From an uncultured Dysosmobacter sp. (GTDB taxonomy: Bacteria; Bacillota; Clostridia; Oscillospirales; Oscillospiraceae), in assembly GCF_947631635.1 (NCBI RefSeq), contig NZ_CANRMB010000004.1:1-64000 (forward strand): a DNA stretch of 64,000 nucleotides, in the 5' to 3' direction. Made by a program: the position numbers and the translations under genes. Under the pieces are notes generated by a model. That model did not search any database, was not told the DNA's origin, and saw only the letters and a list, made by a program, of their open reading frames with translations. This document shows, in pieces, positions 42,323 through 52,037 of this stretch (its first letter is position 1; every line of letters starts with the position of its first letter).

Positions 42323-43309
42323 TTGAAAATGAGTTCCATGAAACGAGCCGCCGCCATGGCGCTGGCGGCAGCGCTGATGCTGGCGGGGAGCGCCTCGGCC
42401 CTGTTCGGTAAAAAGCAGGCGGAGACAGTGCCGGAGGAGGGGGCCCCCGTGGCCCGTGAGATCGAGATCCGCACCTACCGCGGCATCCCCTACCAGACCC
42501 AGTTCCTGGCTGCGGACAGCGAAGGGGACGACATGACCTTTGCCGTGGTGGACCAGCCCAGGAAGGGAACCGTCACCATCGACGGCGCCAACTTCACCTA
42601 TACCCCGGAAGAGGGCGTCACCGGCGGCGACAGCTTCACCTACGCCGCCACCGACAGCGCGGGCCATGTGTCCCAGCCCGCCACGGTCACGGTGACCATT
42701 GAAAAGACCAAGTCCGGCGTGACCTACGCCGACACCCAGGACAGCGCCGCCGCCACCGCGGCCCAGCACTTGGCGGAGGCCGGGATTTTCACCGGCGCGA
42801 AGATCGGGGACCAGTACTATTTTGAGCCGGACAAGAGCGTGTCCCGCAGCGAATTCCTGGCTATGGTGATGGAGACCGCCGGACGGGACGTCACCGGCGT
42901 CACCATGACCGGCTTCTGCGACGATGAGAGCATCCCCACCTGGGCCAAGGCCTATGCCGCCGCGGGCGTGGCGGACGGCATCGTCCAGGGCAGGACCACC
43001 GCCGAGGGCGTGGCTTTCCAGGGGGAGAGGCCCATCTCCTTCAATGAGGCCGCCACGGTCCTGGACCGGGTGCTGGATTTGGGCGATGTGGAGCTGGACG
43101 TCTGGTACGCAGACCGGGAGGAGGTGCCCTCCTGGGCGGCCCAGGCCGTGGGAAACATGGAGGCGGTCAGCGTGCTGTCCGCGGGCAGCTTCGGCAGTGA
43201 GACCATGGAACGGGCGGTGACCCGCGCCGACGCGGCGCAGATGCTGTCCGCGGCCAAGACGCTGCTGGACGGCGAGGAGCCGGGCGGCTTGTTTGGCTGG
43301 CTGAAATAA
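42323..43309 (+). CDS. Exported S-layer-homology (SLH) protein with cadherin-like repeat
   Basis: About 328 residues. A signal peptide (KRAAAMALAAALMLAGSASA) is followed by a cadherin/Ig-like beta domain (about 50-120; DMTFAVVDQPRKGTVTID, TPEEGVTGGDSFTYAATDSAG) and two to three SLH-like repeats (AAQHLAEAGIFTGA, VSRSEFLAMVME, WAKAYAAAGVADGIVQG, VTRADAAQMLSA) that bind cell-wall polymers. GGGAGG lies 10 nt before a TTG at 42323; the in-frame ATG at 42329 is the alternative. Likely anchored to the wall near the SEDS and Ddl/MurF functions. Confidence 0.85.
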   Translation: MKMSSMKRAAAMALAAALMLAGSASALFGKKQAETVPEEGAPVAREIEIRTYRGIPYQTQFLAADSEGDDMTFAVVDQPRKGTVTIDGANFTYTPEEGVTGGDSFTYAATDSAGHVSQPATVTVTIEKTKSGVTYADTQDSAAATAAQHLAEAGIFTGAKIGDQYYFEPDKSVSRSEFLAMVMETAGRDVTGVTMTGFCDDESIPTWAKAYAAAGVADGIVQGRTTAEGVAFQGERPISFNEAATVLDRVLDLGDVELDVWYADREEVPSWAAQAVGNMEAVSVLSAGSFGSETMERAVTRADAAQMLSAAKTLLDGEEPGGLFGWLK

Positions 43310-43322
43310 TTCGTGGATTTTG

Positions 43323-43375
43323 CCAGTCCTCCGAAAGGGTGCTTTCACTTTTTCGGAGGACTGGTCTTTGTTTTC
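43323..43375 (+). terminator. Terminator of the SLH gene
   Basis: CCAGTCCTCCGAAA/TTTCGGAGGACTGG stem then TCTTTGTTTT. Confidence 0.85.
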
Positions 43376-43476
43376 GCAGTTGTATTCGGTCCCGATTTGT
43401 GCTAGACTGTTACGAAGTATAATAGAATTCGTATGTACATTGGCCATGGATGTTATGGCGGAAGGGATCGGTTGCG

Positions 43477-44532
43477 ATGAAGATCGTTGTATTGGCTGGC
43501 GGATTATCCACGGAGCGGGACGTCTCGCTGATGTCCGGCGCGGGCATCTGCAAGGCCCTGCGGGAGAATGGGCATCAGGCCATTTTGGTGGACCTGTTTT
43601 TGGGATTGGAGGAAGTGCCGGAGGACTTGGCGGAACTGTTCGACGCGCCGGATGGGCTTTGCACCGACGCGCAGATCCAGGTCCAGGCGCCGGATATAGA
43701 GGCTGTGCGCAGGAGCAGGAAGGACCGGAGTGCCCGGCTGTTCGGCCCCCATGTGCTGGAGCTGTGCCAGCTGGCGGACGTCGTGTTCCTAGGCCTTCAC
43801 GGGCAGGACGGCGAGGACGGCCGGGTGCAGGCCACTCTGGACCTGTTCGGCGTCCCCTACACCGGAAGCGGCTATCTGGCCTCCGGCCTTGCCATGGACA
43901 AGGCCATGAGCAAGCGGCTCATGGACGCCGCCGGCATCCCGACGCCCAAGTGGCGGCTGCTCCGTTACGACGCGGCGGACGTGGACCGTCTGGCGCAGGA
44001 GCTGCCCATGCCCTGTGTCATCAAGACCACCGCAGGCGGCTCTTCTCTGGGGGTGTTCCTGCCGGAGGACCGTGTGGATTTGCGGAAGGTCCTGGTGGAT
44101 GTGCTGGATTTCAAGGGGGAGGTCCTGCTGGAGGAGCGCATCTTCGGCCGGGAGATGACCGTGGCGGTCCTGGGGGACCGGGCGCTGCCCGCGGTGGAGA
44201 TTTTGCCCGCTGAAAAGGGCTTTGACTACGTGGCAAAGTATCAGAACGGCGGCGCCCGGGAGCTCTGCCCGGCGCCCATCACCGAGGCGGAGCAGCAGGA
44301 GATGGGCGAACTGGCGCTGAAATTACATCACACCCTGGGCCTGGAGGTCTACTCCCGGACGGACTTCATTCTGGATGAGGTGGGCCGGCCCTGGTGCCTG
44401 GAGGTCAACTCCCTGCCGGGCATGACGCCAAACAGCCTGGTGCCCAAGGAGGCCCGGGCGGTGGGCATGACCTACAATCAGCTGTGCGAGGAGATCGTGC
44501 AGCGGTCCTATCGTTTGAAGAGAAGAGGTTGA
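43477..44532 (+). CDS. ddl: D-alanine--D-alanine ligase
   Basis: A 351-residue ATP-grasp enzyme making D-Ala-D-Ala for peptidoglycan. LAGGLSTERDVSLMSG is the N-terminal signature; HGQDGEDG gives the catalytic loop; TAGGSSLGV and the late CLEVNSLPGMTPNSLVP are ATP- and Mg-binding. The ATG at 43477 follows GGAAGGG at rather long spacing. Four bp before murF, so the pair supplies MurF with its substrate. A TATAAT at 43418-43423 is a probable -10. Confidence 0.95.
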   Translation: MKIVVLAGGLSTERDVSLMSGAGICKALRENGHQAILVDLFLGLEEVPEDLAELFDAPDGLCTDAQIQVQAPDIEAVRRSRKDRSARLFGPHVLELCQLADVVFLGLHGQDGEDGRVQATLDLFGVPYTGSGYLASGLAMDKAMSKRLMDAAGIPTPKWRLLRYDAADVDRLAQELPMPCVIKTTAGGSSLGVFLPEDRVDLRKVLVDVLDFKGEVLLEERIFGREMTVAVLGDRALPAVEILPAEKGFDYVAKYQNGGARELCPAPITEAEQQEMGELALKLHHTLGLEVYSRTDFILDEVGRPWCLEVNSLPGMTPNSLVPKEARAVGMTYNQLCEEIVQRSYRLKRRG

Positions 44533-44536
44533 GCTT

Positions 44537-45910
44537 ATGCAGCCGATGACTATACAGGAGATCGCCGCGGCTGTCAGCGGCATCTGGTGGAACCCGAAAG
44601 AGGGGCTTCCCGCAGTATCCGCCGTCTCCACGGACAGCCGGAAGCTGGTCCCGGGCTGTCTGTTCATCCCCTGGGTGGGGGAGCGCTTCAACGGACATGA
44701 CTTCATCGACGCGGCGCTGGACGGCGGCGCGGTGGGATGCCTGTGCGCCAAGCTGCCCACGAATATCCGGGACGACAAGTTCTACATCAAGGTGGACGAC
44801 ACCCGGCTGGCCCTGCGGGCGCTGGCGTCCGCGTACCGGGACAAATTCCGCATCCCCTTTGTCCAGATCACCGGCAGCGTGGGAAAGACCACCACCAAGG
44901 AGATGGTCGCCGCTGTGCTGGGAGCGAAGTACCGCTGCCTGAAAACGCCGGAGAATTTCAACAACGACATCGGCACGCCCCTGACGCTGCTGGGCCTGAG
45001 TCCGGAGCATCAGGCGGCGGTCATCGAGACGGGCATGAACCACTTCGGGGAGATCGAATATCTGGGACAGATGGTGCGGCCGGACGTGGCTGTCATCTCC
45101 AATATCGGCGACGCCCATATCGAATACCTGGGCAGCCGCCAGGGGATCCTGCGGGCAAAGTCCGAGATCTTCGACCATCTGAACAAGGACGGCCTGGTGG
45201 TCCTGAACGGGGACGACGCCCTGCTGGACACGGTGAACGTGCCCTTCCGCACGGTGCGCTGCGGCCAGTCCGAGCACTGCCAGGCCCGCATCACGGAGAT
45301 TGCGGACCACGGTGTGGAGGGCATCACCTGCACCGTGACGACGGAGCGGGACCGCTATGCCCTGACCATTCCGGCCCCCGGCGCCTATATGGCCTATTCC
45401 GCATCCATCGCCGTGGCGGTGGGCGAGGAGCTGGGCCTGAGCCGGGAGGAGATCATCCGGGGCGTGGCGGCCTATGAGCCGGCCGGCTCCCGGATGCGGA
45501 TCGTCCGCCTGCCGGAGGGACGCATCATTCTGGACGACTGCTACAACGCCAACCCCCAGTCCGTCACCGCGGCACTGGAGGTGCTGGCCAAGACGGAGTG
45601 CGACCGGCGGGTGGCGGTGCTGGGCGACATGGGCGAGCTGGGCAGCCTGACGGAGCAGGCCCACTACAATATGGGTGCGCTGGCGTCCATGCTGGGCATC
45701 GACTTTGTGGTGGCCATCGGCACAAAGGCCATCAAGATCGCGGACGGCACCGCACAGAGCGGCGGCGGCGTCCTGCACTTTGCGACCAAGGAGGAGGCCA
45801 TCGGCTCTCTGAAGGAGCAGCTGGGACCCGGTACCGCCATGCTGGTGAAGGCGTCCCACGCCATGCACTTTGGCCAGCTGGTGGACCAATTGCGAAAGAC
45901 ATATGATTGA
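44537..45910 (+). CDS. murF: UDP-MurNAc-tripeptide--D-Ala-D-Ala ligase
   Basis: A 457-residue Mur ligase that adds D-Ala-D-Ala to the UDP-MurNAc-tripeptide. The P-loop GSVGKTTTKE lies near residues 115-124; ENFNNDIGTPLTLL and DDCYNANPQSV are the MurF family motifs. Its end overlaps the ABC-F gene by 8 bp. Confidence 0.95.
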   Translation: MQPMTIQEIAAAVSGIWWNPKEGLPAVSAVSTDSRKLVPGCLFIPWVGERFNGHDFIDAALDGGAVGCLCAKLPTNIRDDKFYIKVDDTRLALRALASAYRDKFRIPFVQITGSVGKTTTKEMVAAVLGAKYRCLKTPENFNNDIGTPLTLLGLSPEHQAAVIETGMNHFGEIEYLGQMVRPDVAVISNIGDAHIEYLGSRQGILRAKSEIFDHLNKDGLVVLNGDDALLDTVNVPFRTVRCGQSEHCQARITEIADHGVEGITCTVTTERDRYALTIPAPGAYMAYSASIAVAVGEELGLSREEIIRGVAAYEPAGSRMRIVRLPEGRIILDDCYNANPQSVTAALEVLAKTECDRRVAVLGDMGELGSLTEQAHYNMGALASMLGIDFVVAIGTKAIKIADGTAQSGGGVLHFATKEEAIGSLKEQLGPGTAMLVKASHAMHFGQLVDQLRKTYD

Positions 45911-47804
45911 GATACAGGTAAACGGCCTGGTCAAATCCTTTGAGGTGGGGAAGAACGTCCTGGACGGCCTCACCTTCCAGATCGACCAGGGCGAGCGGGT
46001 GGGCCTGTTGGGCCGGAACGGCGCCGGCAAGACCACGCTGTTTAAAATCCTGACCGGGGAGATCGACTACGACGAGGGTCAGGTGACGGTGGGCCAGGGC
46101 CGCCGGGTGGGCCTGATCTCCCAGATCCCGGTCTATCCCGCGGGTTATACGGTGGAGGACGTGCTGCGCTCCGCTTTCGCGCGGCTCCACAGGCTGGCGG
46201 AGGAGATGGAGGACCTGACGGCCCGCATGGCGGGCGGCGAGAGCGACCCGGCCATCCTGCGGCGGTACGGCGCGCTGAACGAAAGATTTGAGGCCTTCGG
46301 CGGCTACGACACCGACGTGGCGGTGAACAAGATCGCCAGCGGCCTGTCCATTTCCCGGGAGATGCGGGGCCAGCTGTTCGACAGCCTGTCCGGCGGGGAA
46401 AAGACCCGGGTGAATCTGGGCCGCCTGATCCTGGAGGACACGGATATCCTGCTGCTGGACGAACCCACCAACCATCTGGACCTCCACGCCACGGAGTGGC
46501 TGGAGGAGTACGTCCGGGGCTTTCGCGGGACGGTGGTGGCCATTTCCCATGACCGCTACTTTCTGGACCGCATCGTGACCCGCGTCATTGAGATCCAGGA
46601 CGGCAAGGCGGAGTTTTACAGCGGCAATTACAGCTTCTACGCCGTGGAGAAAGAGCGCCGCTTCCAGGAGCGGATGAAGCAGTACGAGAAGGAGCAGGCC
46701 AAGATCGAGCAGCTGGAAAAGGCGGCGGAGCAGCTGCGGATGTGGGCCTTCCAGGGCATGGACAAGACCTACCGCCGGGCCATCTCCATGGAGCGGCGCA
46801 TCGAGCGGATGCGGACCACCTCCAAGCCCACCAAGGCCCGGAAAATGGACGCCCGCTTCAACGCCGCCGAGTTCCACGGGGACGAGGTGCTGGGCCTGCG
46901 GAACCTGTCCAAGTCCTATGGGGACAAGCACCTCTTCCAGGGCATCAGCCTGAAGGTGGAGGGGGGCGAGCGCATCGCCCTGATCGGTGACAACGGCACG
47001 GGCAAATCCACCCTGATCAAGATGATCATGGGGGAGCTGTACCCCGACGACGGGCGCATCAAGACCGGGCCTCAGGTGCGGGCGGCCTATCTGCCCCAGA
47101 TCATCCACTTTGACCATCCGGACTGGAACCTGGTGGAGAATATGATGGCGGCAAAAAAGGGCCTCTCGGCCCAGTCCGCCCGAAACCGCCTGGCGGCCTA
47201 TGATTTCCGGGGCGAGGACGTGATGAAGCCTGTCTCCGTCCTCTCCGGCGGCGAGCAGAGCCGCCTGCGGCTGTGCATGCTGATGGACGACGAGACCAAC
47301 TTTTTGATCCTGGACGAGCCCACCAACCACCTGGATATTGCCTCCCGGGAGTGGATCGAGGAGGCGGTGGAGGCCTATGACGGGACGCTGCTGTTCGTCA
47401 GCCACGACCGCTATTTCATCAACCGCTTTGCCACCCGCATCTGGGAACTGGCAAACGGCACCATCACGGACTATCCCATGGGCTTCGCCCAGTACCGGCA
47501 GGTGAAGGCCCAGGAGGAAGCGGAAAAGGCGGAAGCTCCAAAACCTGTAAAGGAAAAATCCATCACAGAACGGCCGGCCCGCGGCAACAAGGCCCAGCAG
47601 GCCGCCCGGCGGCAGCTGACCATCTGCGAGCGGGACATTGCCAAGGCGGAAGAGCGGCTGGCAGCGTTGGACACCGATATGGAGGCCGCCGCCTGCGATT
47701 ATGAGAAGCTGAACGAGCTGATGAAGGAAAAAGAGACAGTCCAGGCAGAGCTGGACGCCCTGTACGGGCGCTGGGAGCAGCTCAGCGAGGAAGCGGGAGA
47801 GTAA
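45903..47804 (+). CDS. ABC-F family ribosome-associated ATPase
   Basis: A 633-residue protein with two ATP-binding cassettes and no membrane part. Walker A motifs GRNGAGKTT (about 37-45) and GDNGTGKST (about 361-369); signatures LSGGEKTR and LSGGEQSR; both Walker B strands read LLDEPTNHLD/ILDEPTNHLD. A linker helix pair (about 235-305) and a charged coiled-coil tail (about 555-630) resemble the Uup/YdiF type that acts on stalled ribosomes. An antibiotic-resistance role cannot be told from sequence. It is translationally coupled to murF. Confidence 0.9.
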   Translation: MIEIQVNGLVKSFEVGKNVLDGLTFQIDQGERVGLLGRNGAGKTTLFKILTGEIDYDEGQVTVGQGRRVGLISQIPVYPAGYTVEDVLRSAFARLHRLAEEMEDLTARMAGGESDPAILRRYGALNERFEAFGGYDTDVAVNKIASGLSISREMRGQLFDSLSGGEKTRVNLGRLILEDTDILLLDEPTNHLDLHATEWLEEYVRGFRGTVVAISHDRYFLDRIVTRVIEIQDGKAEFYSGNYSFYAVEKERRFQERMKQYEKEQAKIEQLEKAAEQLRMWAFQGMDKTYRRAISMERRIERMRTTSKPTKARKMDARFNAAEFHGDEVLGLRNLSKSYGDKHLFQGISLKVEGGERIALIGDNGTGKSTLIKMIMGELYPDDGRIKTGPQVRAAYLPQIIHFDHPDWNLVENMMAAKKGLSAQSARNRLAAYDFRGEDVMKPVSVLSGGEQSRLRLCMLMDDETNFLILDEPTNHLDIASREWIEEAVEAYDGTLLFVSHDRYFINRFATRIWELANGTITDYPMGFAQYRQVKAQEEAEKAEAPKPVKEKSITERPARGNKAQQAARRQLTICERDIAKAEERLAALDTDMEAAACDYEKLNELMKEKETVQAELDALYGRWEQLSEEAGE

Positions 47805-47834
47805 AGGAAATCGCCATTACAGAAAGGAACGCAT

Positions 47835-48626
47835 ATGACATACCGGGGAAAGAGACGGGAGAGATGGGGCGAGCAGATCCAATGGGGCATATCCGCCCTG
47901 CTGGCATTGGCGGGATTTGTTTTCCTGGCAGTCCGCCCCTGGGGAATGCGCTTTTCCGGATTTTTGCTGGTGGGTCTGGCAGCGATCCTGTGCTTGGAAG
48001 TGTTTTTAGACCGCTGGGCAAAACAGGCGAAAGCGGGCTGGTGGTGCCGGCTGGCCTGGCGGACCGTTCTGTCGCTGGTGGTGGTATCGCTGGCTGTGAC
48101 CGAGGGCATTGTGATGCAGGAGGGAAAGGCGGACCTGTCGGATATCCCGGCCGATGCGGTGGTGGTCCTGGGGGCCGGGGTCAATGGAACGGAACCGTCC
48201 CTGTCTCTGCGGACCCGGCTGGACGCGGCCCTGACGTATCTGGAGGACAATCCGGATATCCCGGTGGTGCTCACCGGCGGCACGGGCTACGGCGAGGAGA
48301 TCAGCGAGGCCCAGTGCATGTATGACTACCTGACAGCCCACGGCGTGGACAGCGGCCGCCTGATTTTAGAGGACCAGGCGGGAAATACAGCGGAGAATTT
48401 CGCATTTTCCAAAGAATTGCTGGCCCAACGGGGCGTAGACCCGGCAAGAGACCGAATAGCGGTGGTCACCAATGACTTCCACATCGCCCGGTCGCGCCTC
48501 ATTGCGGCCCGGCAGGGCTACGGATACGCCTTTGGTATTCCGGCGAAGCTGCCCTGGCGGCATTTGGAGATCAACTATTACCTGCGAGAGGCATTTGCTA
48601 TGGTAAAGACCTTTCTCTTTGACTGA
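47835..48626 (+). CDS. YdcF/SanA-like DUF218 membrane protein
   Basis: A 263-residue protein with two to three N-terminal helices and a C-terminal DUF218 domain: DAVVVLGAGVNG, LTGGTGYGEEISEAQCMYDY, DQAGNTAENFAFSKELL and VTNDFHIARSRLIA. Members such as SanA/ElyC affect envelope integrity. AGAAAGGAA precedes the ATG. In a run of same-strand genes after the ABC-F gene. Confidence 0.9.
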   Translation: MTYRGKRRERWGEQIQWGISALLALAGFVFLAVRPWGMRFSGFLLVGLAAILCLEVFLDRWAKQAKAGWWCRLAWRTVLSLVVVSLAVTEGIVMQEGKADLSDIPADAVVVLGAGVNGTEPSLSLRTRLDAALTYLEDNPDIPVVLTGGTGYGEEISEAQCMYDYLTAHGVDSGRLILEDQAGNTAENFAFSKELLAQRGVDPARDRIAVVTNDFHIARSRLIAARQGYGYAFGIPAKLPWRHLEINYYLREAFAMVKTFLFD

Positions 48627-48638
48627 CACGGAGGCATT

Positions 48639-49127
48639 ATGAAAGACGTACTATGTATGTATTACTCCCGGACGGGCCATACCAAAAGGACCATGGAGGA
48701 GATCGCCCAGGCGCTGGACGCCGAGCTGGTGGAGCTCCAGGACGGGGTGTCCCGCAGCGGCTTTGGCGGCTGGCTCCGCTGCGGCCTGGACGCCATGCGC
48801 CGGACCACCAAGCCCATCCGGCCTTTCAAGACGGCGCATCCCGTCCGGGACTACCGGCTGGTGATCGTCGGCTCCCCGGTCTGGGCGGGGCGGTGCAGCT
48901 CCGTGGTCCGGGACTTTTTGAAGCGGTATGGCAAGGACCTGCAAAACGCCGCCTATGTCATCACCCGGGGCAGCGAGGACCGAAACGAGGAGGTCTTTGA
49001 GCAGATGGACCTGTATACGCCCTGCGGCCACCAGGCGGCGGTGTCCCTGCGGACGGACTCCGTGGGCTACGCCTTCTGGGAGGAGGAATTTCTGCGCCAG
49101 GTGCGGGACTTTTTGGGACAGAAGTAG
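48639..49127 (+). CDS. Flavodoxin family protein
   Basis: A 162-residue FMN protein with the flavodoxin fold. MYYSRTGHTKRTMEEIAQ is the phosphate-binding loop and GSPVWAGRCSSVVRDFL the second FMN contact. It likely serves as a small electron carrier or quinone reductase-like protein. It begins 12 bp after the DUF218 gene. Confidence 0.88.
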   Translation: MKDVLCMYYSRTGHTKRTMEEIAQALDAELVELQDGVSRSGFGGWLRCGLDAMRRTTKPIRPFKTAHPVRDYRLVIVGSPVWAGRCSSVVRDFLKRYGKDLQNAAYVITRGSEDRNEEVFEQMDLYTPCGHQAAVSLRTDSVGYAFWEEEFLRQVRDFLGQK

Positions 49128-49165
49128 GGACGCTTTCTTTCCAATTTTGAGAGAGGAGCGGCACC

Positions 49166-50233
49166 ATGCTGGAAAAACTGAGAGAACTGGCCCTGCGCTA
49201 TGAGGACCTGGAGGCCCAGCTGGCGGACCCGGCGGTCTACGGCGACGCTGGCCACCTGCGCACCATCAACCGGGAATTGAAGGAGCTGGGGCCTATCGTG
49301 GAAGCCTGGCACGCCTGGGAACAGGCGGAACAGCGGCGGACCGGGGCGGAGGCCCTGCTCCGGGACCCGGATCTCCGGGAGTTGGCCCAGGAGGAGCTTT
49401 CCGCCGCCAAGGCGGAGCTGGAGCGCCTCCGGGAAGAACTGAAAATTTTACTGCTGCCGAAGGACCCCAACGACAGCCGCAACGTCATCATGGAGCTGCG
49501 AAGCGGCGTCGGCGGGGAGGAGGGAGCGCTGTTCGCGGCCTCTCTCCTGCGGATGTACACCATGTACGCCCAAAACCACGGCTGGAAGATGGACATCGTA
49601 AACCTGAACGAGACGGAGCTTGGCGGCGTGAAGGAGTGCAGCGTCCTCATCGAGGGCGAGGGTGCCTTCTCCCGGCTGAAATTCGAGAGCGGCGTCCACC
49701 GGGTCCAGCGGGTGCCGGAGACGGAGTCCGGCGGGCGTATCCATACCAGCGCCGCCACGGTGGCGGTGCTGCCGGAGGCGGACGAGGTGGACGTGGAAAT
49801 CAATCCCGCCGATATCGAGATGCAGGTCTACCGGGCCAGCGGCGCCGGCGGCCAGCACGTCAACAAGACCTCCTCTGCCGTGCGGCTGATCCACAGGCCC
49901 ACCGGCGTGGTGGTGGAGTGCCAGCAGGAGCGGAGCCAGTTCCAGAACCGGGACAAGGCCATGCGGCTCCTGGCCTCCCGGCTTTACGAGATGGAGCAGG
50001 CCAAACAGGACGCCGACATCGCCAGCCGGCGGAAAAGCCAGGTGGGCAGCGGCGACCGCAGCGAGCGCATCCGGACCTACAACTTTCCCCAGGGCCGGGT
50101 GACGGACCACCGCATCGGCCTGACGCTGTATAAGCTCGACGCCGTCATGGACGGCGATCTGGACGAGCTGATCGACGCCCTGGTGACGGCGGACCAGGCG
50201 GAGAAGCTGAAAAGCGGGGGAGAGCAGGCATGA
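49166..50233 (+). CDS. prfA: Peptide chain release factor 1
   Basis: A 355-residue class-I release factor for UAA/UAG. The GGQ tripeptide is at residues 228-230 in SGAGGQHVNKTSSAVRLIH, and the PET-like anticodon loop region precedes VPETESGGRIHTSAAT. GAGAGGAG precedes the ATG. prmC, the usual partner that methylates GGQ, does not follow here. Confidence 0.95.
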   Translation: MLEKLRELALRYEDLEAQLADPAVYGDAGHLRTINRELKELGPIVEAWHAWEQAEQRRTGAEALLRDPDLRELAQEELSAAKAELERLREELKILLLPKDPNDSRNVIMELRSGVGGEEGALFAASLLRMYTMYAQNHGWKMDIVNLNETELGGVKECSVLIEGEGAFSRLKFESGVHRVQRVPETESGGRIHTSAATVAVLPEADEVDVEINPADIEMQVYRASGAGGQHVNKTSSAVRLIHRPTGVVVECQQERSQFQNRDKAMRLLASRLYEMEQAKQDADIASRRKSQVGSGDRSERIRTYNFPQGRVTDHRIGLTLYKLDAVMDGDLDELIDALVTADQAEKLKSGGEQA

Positions 50234-50325
50234 AGCGGGTGCGGCGCTGTCACATACGGCCTTTGGAAGAAGAGAGACGTAAGTACCGGGCAGACGCCCG
50301 ATGAAGAGAGATAGAGGCGAACGAT

Positions 50326-51996
50326 ATGCAAACGATCTATTATGATTTGCGGGACACCAAGGGGCAGCAGAAGGAGATCGAGGACAAGATCTCCGCTGCC
50401 GCCAAGATCCTGCGGGAGGGCGGCCTTGTGGGCATTCCCACGGAGACAGTCTACGGTCTGGGCGCCAACGGACTGGACAAAAACGCGGTAAAGCGCATTT
50501 TTGAGGCCAAGGGGCGTCCCCAGGACAACCCCCTGATCCTCCATGTCACCGGACCCCAGTGGCTGCCCCGGTACTGTACGGACATCCCGCCCATGGCCTA
50601 TGTGCTGGCCCGGAAGTTCTGGCCCGGCCCGCTGACCATGATCCTGAAGCGGCAGCCCATCGTGCCGGACGAGACCACGGCGGGGTTGAACACCGTCGCC
50701 ATGCGGTGTCCCAACCATCCTGTGACATTGGCCATCATTCGGGAGGCGGGAGTGCCCATCGCGGCGCCCAGCGCCAACACCTCGGGCCGTCCCAGCTGCA
50801 CCACGGCCCAGGATGTGCTGGAGGACATGGACGGCAAGATCGAGGGCGTGGTGGACGGCGGCCCCTGCACCGTGGGCGTGGAGTCCACCATCCTGGACCT
50901 GACCTGCGATCCGCCCCGCCTGCTGCGTCCCGGCGGACTGCCTCTGGAGGACCTGGAGCGCCTGATCGGCCATGTCGATGTGGACAAGGCCGTCACCAGC
51001 GCTCTGAAAGAGGGGGAGAAGCCTAAGGCTCCCGGCATGAAGTACCGCCACTACGCCCCCAAGGCGCCGGTCACAGTGGTCACCGGCGCGCCGGAGGCCT
51101 CCGCCCGGGAGATCGAGCGCCGGGTGGGACCCGCCTCCGGCGTGATCTGCTTTGACGAGTATGCCCACCTGTTCCCGAAGCAGGTGGTCCAGACCCTGGG
51201 GCCCAGCGGGGATAAGCTGATGCAGGCCCAGCGGGTGTTTGACGCCCTGCGGTTCTTTGACACCAGCAGCGTCACGGAGATCTACGCCCAGTGCCCGGAC
51301 AACCGGGGGTTGGGCCTGGCCATCGGCAACCGGCTGAAAAAGGCCGCCGGCTTCCACGTGGTGGAGGCGGACAGCCACCGGGTGGTGCTGGGGCTCACCG
51401 GCGGCACCGGCGCGGGAAAGACCAGCGCCCTCAAGGCCATCCAGGAGCTGGGCGGCACGGTCATCGACTGCGACGCGGTGTACCATGAGATGCTGGAACA
51501 GAGCCAGGAGATGCGGAACGCCATCAACGAAAAATTCCCAGGCGTATTCGGCAAGGACGGGAAGCTGGACCGGCAGAAGCTGGGGCAGGAGGTCTTTGCC
51601 AAAAAGGACCGGCTGGCCCAGCTGAACAGCATCGTGTTCCGTTACCTGATCCCGGAGCTGGAGCGGCGGATGGAGAGCGCGGGCGACGGCCTGTACGCCA
51701 TCGACGCCATCAACCTGCTGGAGAGCGGGGCGGACCGGCTGTGCGACCGCACCGTTGCGGTGACGGCCCCCACAGAGCTGCGTGTCCGGCGCATCATGGC
51801 CCGGGACGGCATCACGGAGCAGTACGCCCGCCTGCGGATCTCCGCCCAGAAGGCGGACGAGTACTACCGGAGCAAGTGCGACTGTGAGCTGGCCAATGCC
51901 GCCGAGACGGCGGAGGCGTTCCAGGAGGAGGCCAAACTGCAGCTTGCAAAACTGATCGAGACGATCACAGAGGAAAAACGGCATAAGAGCCAGTGA
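50326..51996 (+). CDS. Fusion of threonylcarbamoyl-AMP synthase (TsaC/Sua5) and dephospho-CoA kinase (CoaE)
   Basis: A 556-residue two-enzyme fusion. Residues about 1-345 form the Sua5-type YrdC domain (PTETVYGLGANG; KGRPQDNPLILHV; SANTSGRPS; ending MKYRHYAPKAPV plus a Sua5-type C-terminal domain). It makes threonylcarbamoyl-AMP for tRNA t6A. Residues about 350-545 form a dephospho-CoA kinase with P-loop LTGGTGAGKT (359-366), the DCDAVYHEML acceptor motif and the LRISAQKADEYY end. There is no stop or start between them. tsaB and tsaE are 10 kb away. Confidence 0.9.
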   Translation: MQTIYYDLRDTKGQQKEIEDKISAAAKILREGGLVGIPTETVYGLGANGLDKNAVKRIFEAKGRPQDNPLILHVTGPQWLPRYCTDIPPMAYVLARKFWPGPLTMILKRQPIVPDETTAGLNTVAMRCPNHPVTLAIIREAGVPIAAPSANTSGRPSCTTAQDVLEDMDGKIEGVVDGGPCTVGVESTILDLTCDPPRLLRPGGLPLEDLERLIGHVDVDKAVTSALKEGEKPKAPGMKYRHYAPKAPVTVVTGAPEASAREIERRVGPASGVICFDEYAHLFPKQVVQTLGPSGDKLMQAQRVFDALRFFDTSSVTEIYAQCPDNRGLGLAIGNRLKKAAGFHVVEADSHRVVLGLTGGTGAGKTSALKAIQELGGTVIDCDAVYHEMLEQSQEMRNAINEKFPGVFGKDGKLDRQKLGQEVFAKKDRLAQLNSIVFRYLIPELERRMESAGDGLYAIDAINLLESGADRLCDRTVAVTAPTELRVRRIMARDGITEQYARLRISAQKADEYYRSKCDCELANAAETAEAFQEEAKLQLAKLIETITEEKRHKSQ

Positions 51997-52037
51997 TATG
52001 CAGACCATAGAGACGATCAGAAATGGAGGAGATCGAG

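Noticed and set aside
50230..50304. 24-codon frame starting in the prfA stop (ATGA)
   Set aside because: Very short, basic, no ribosome site of its own and no recognised family; probably the spacer before the tsaC::coaE gene.
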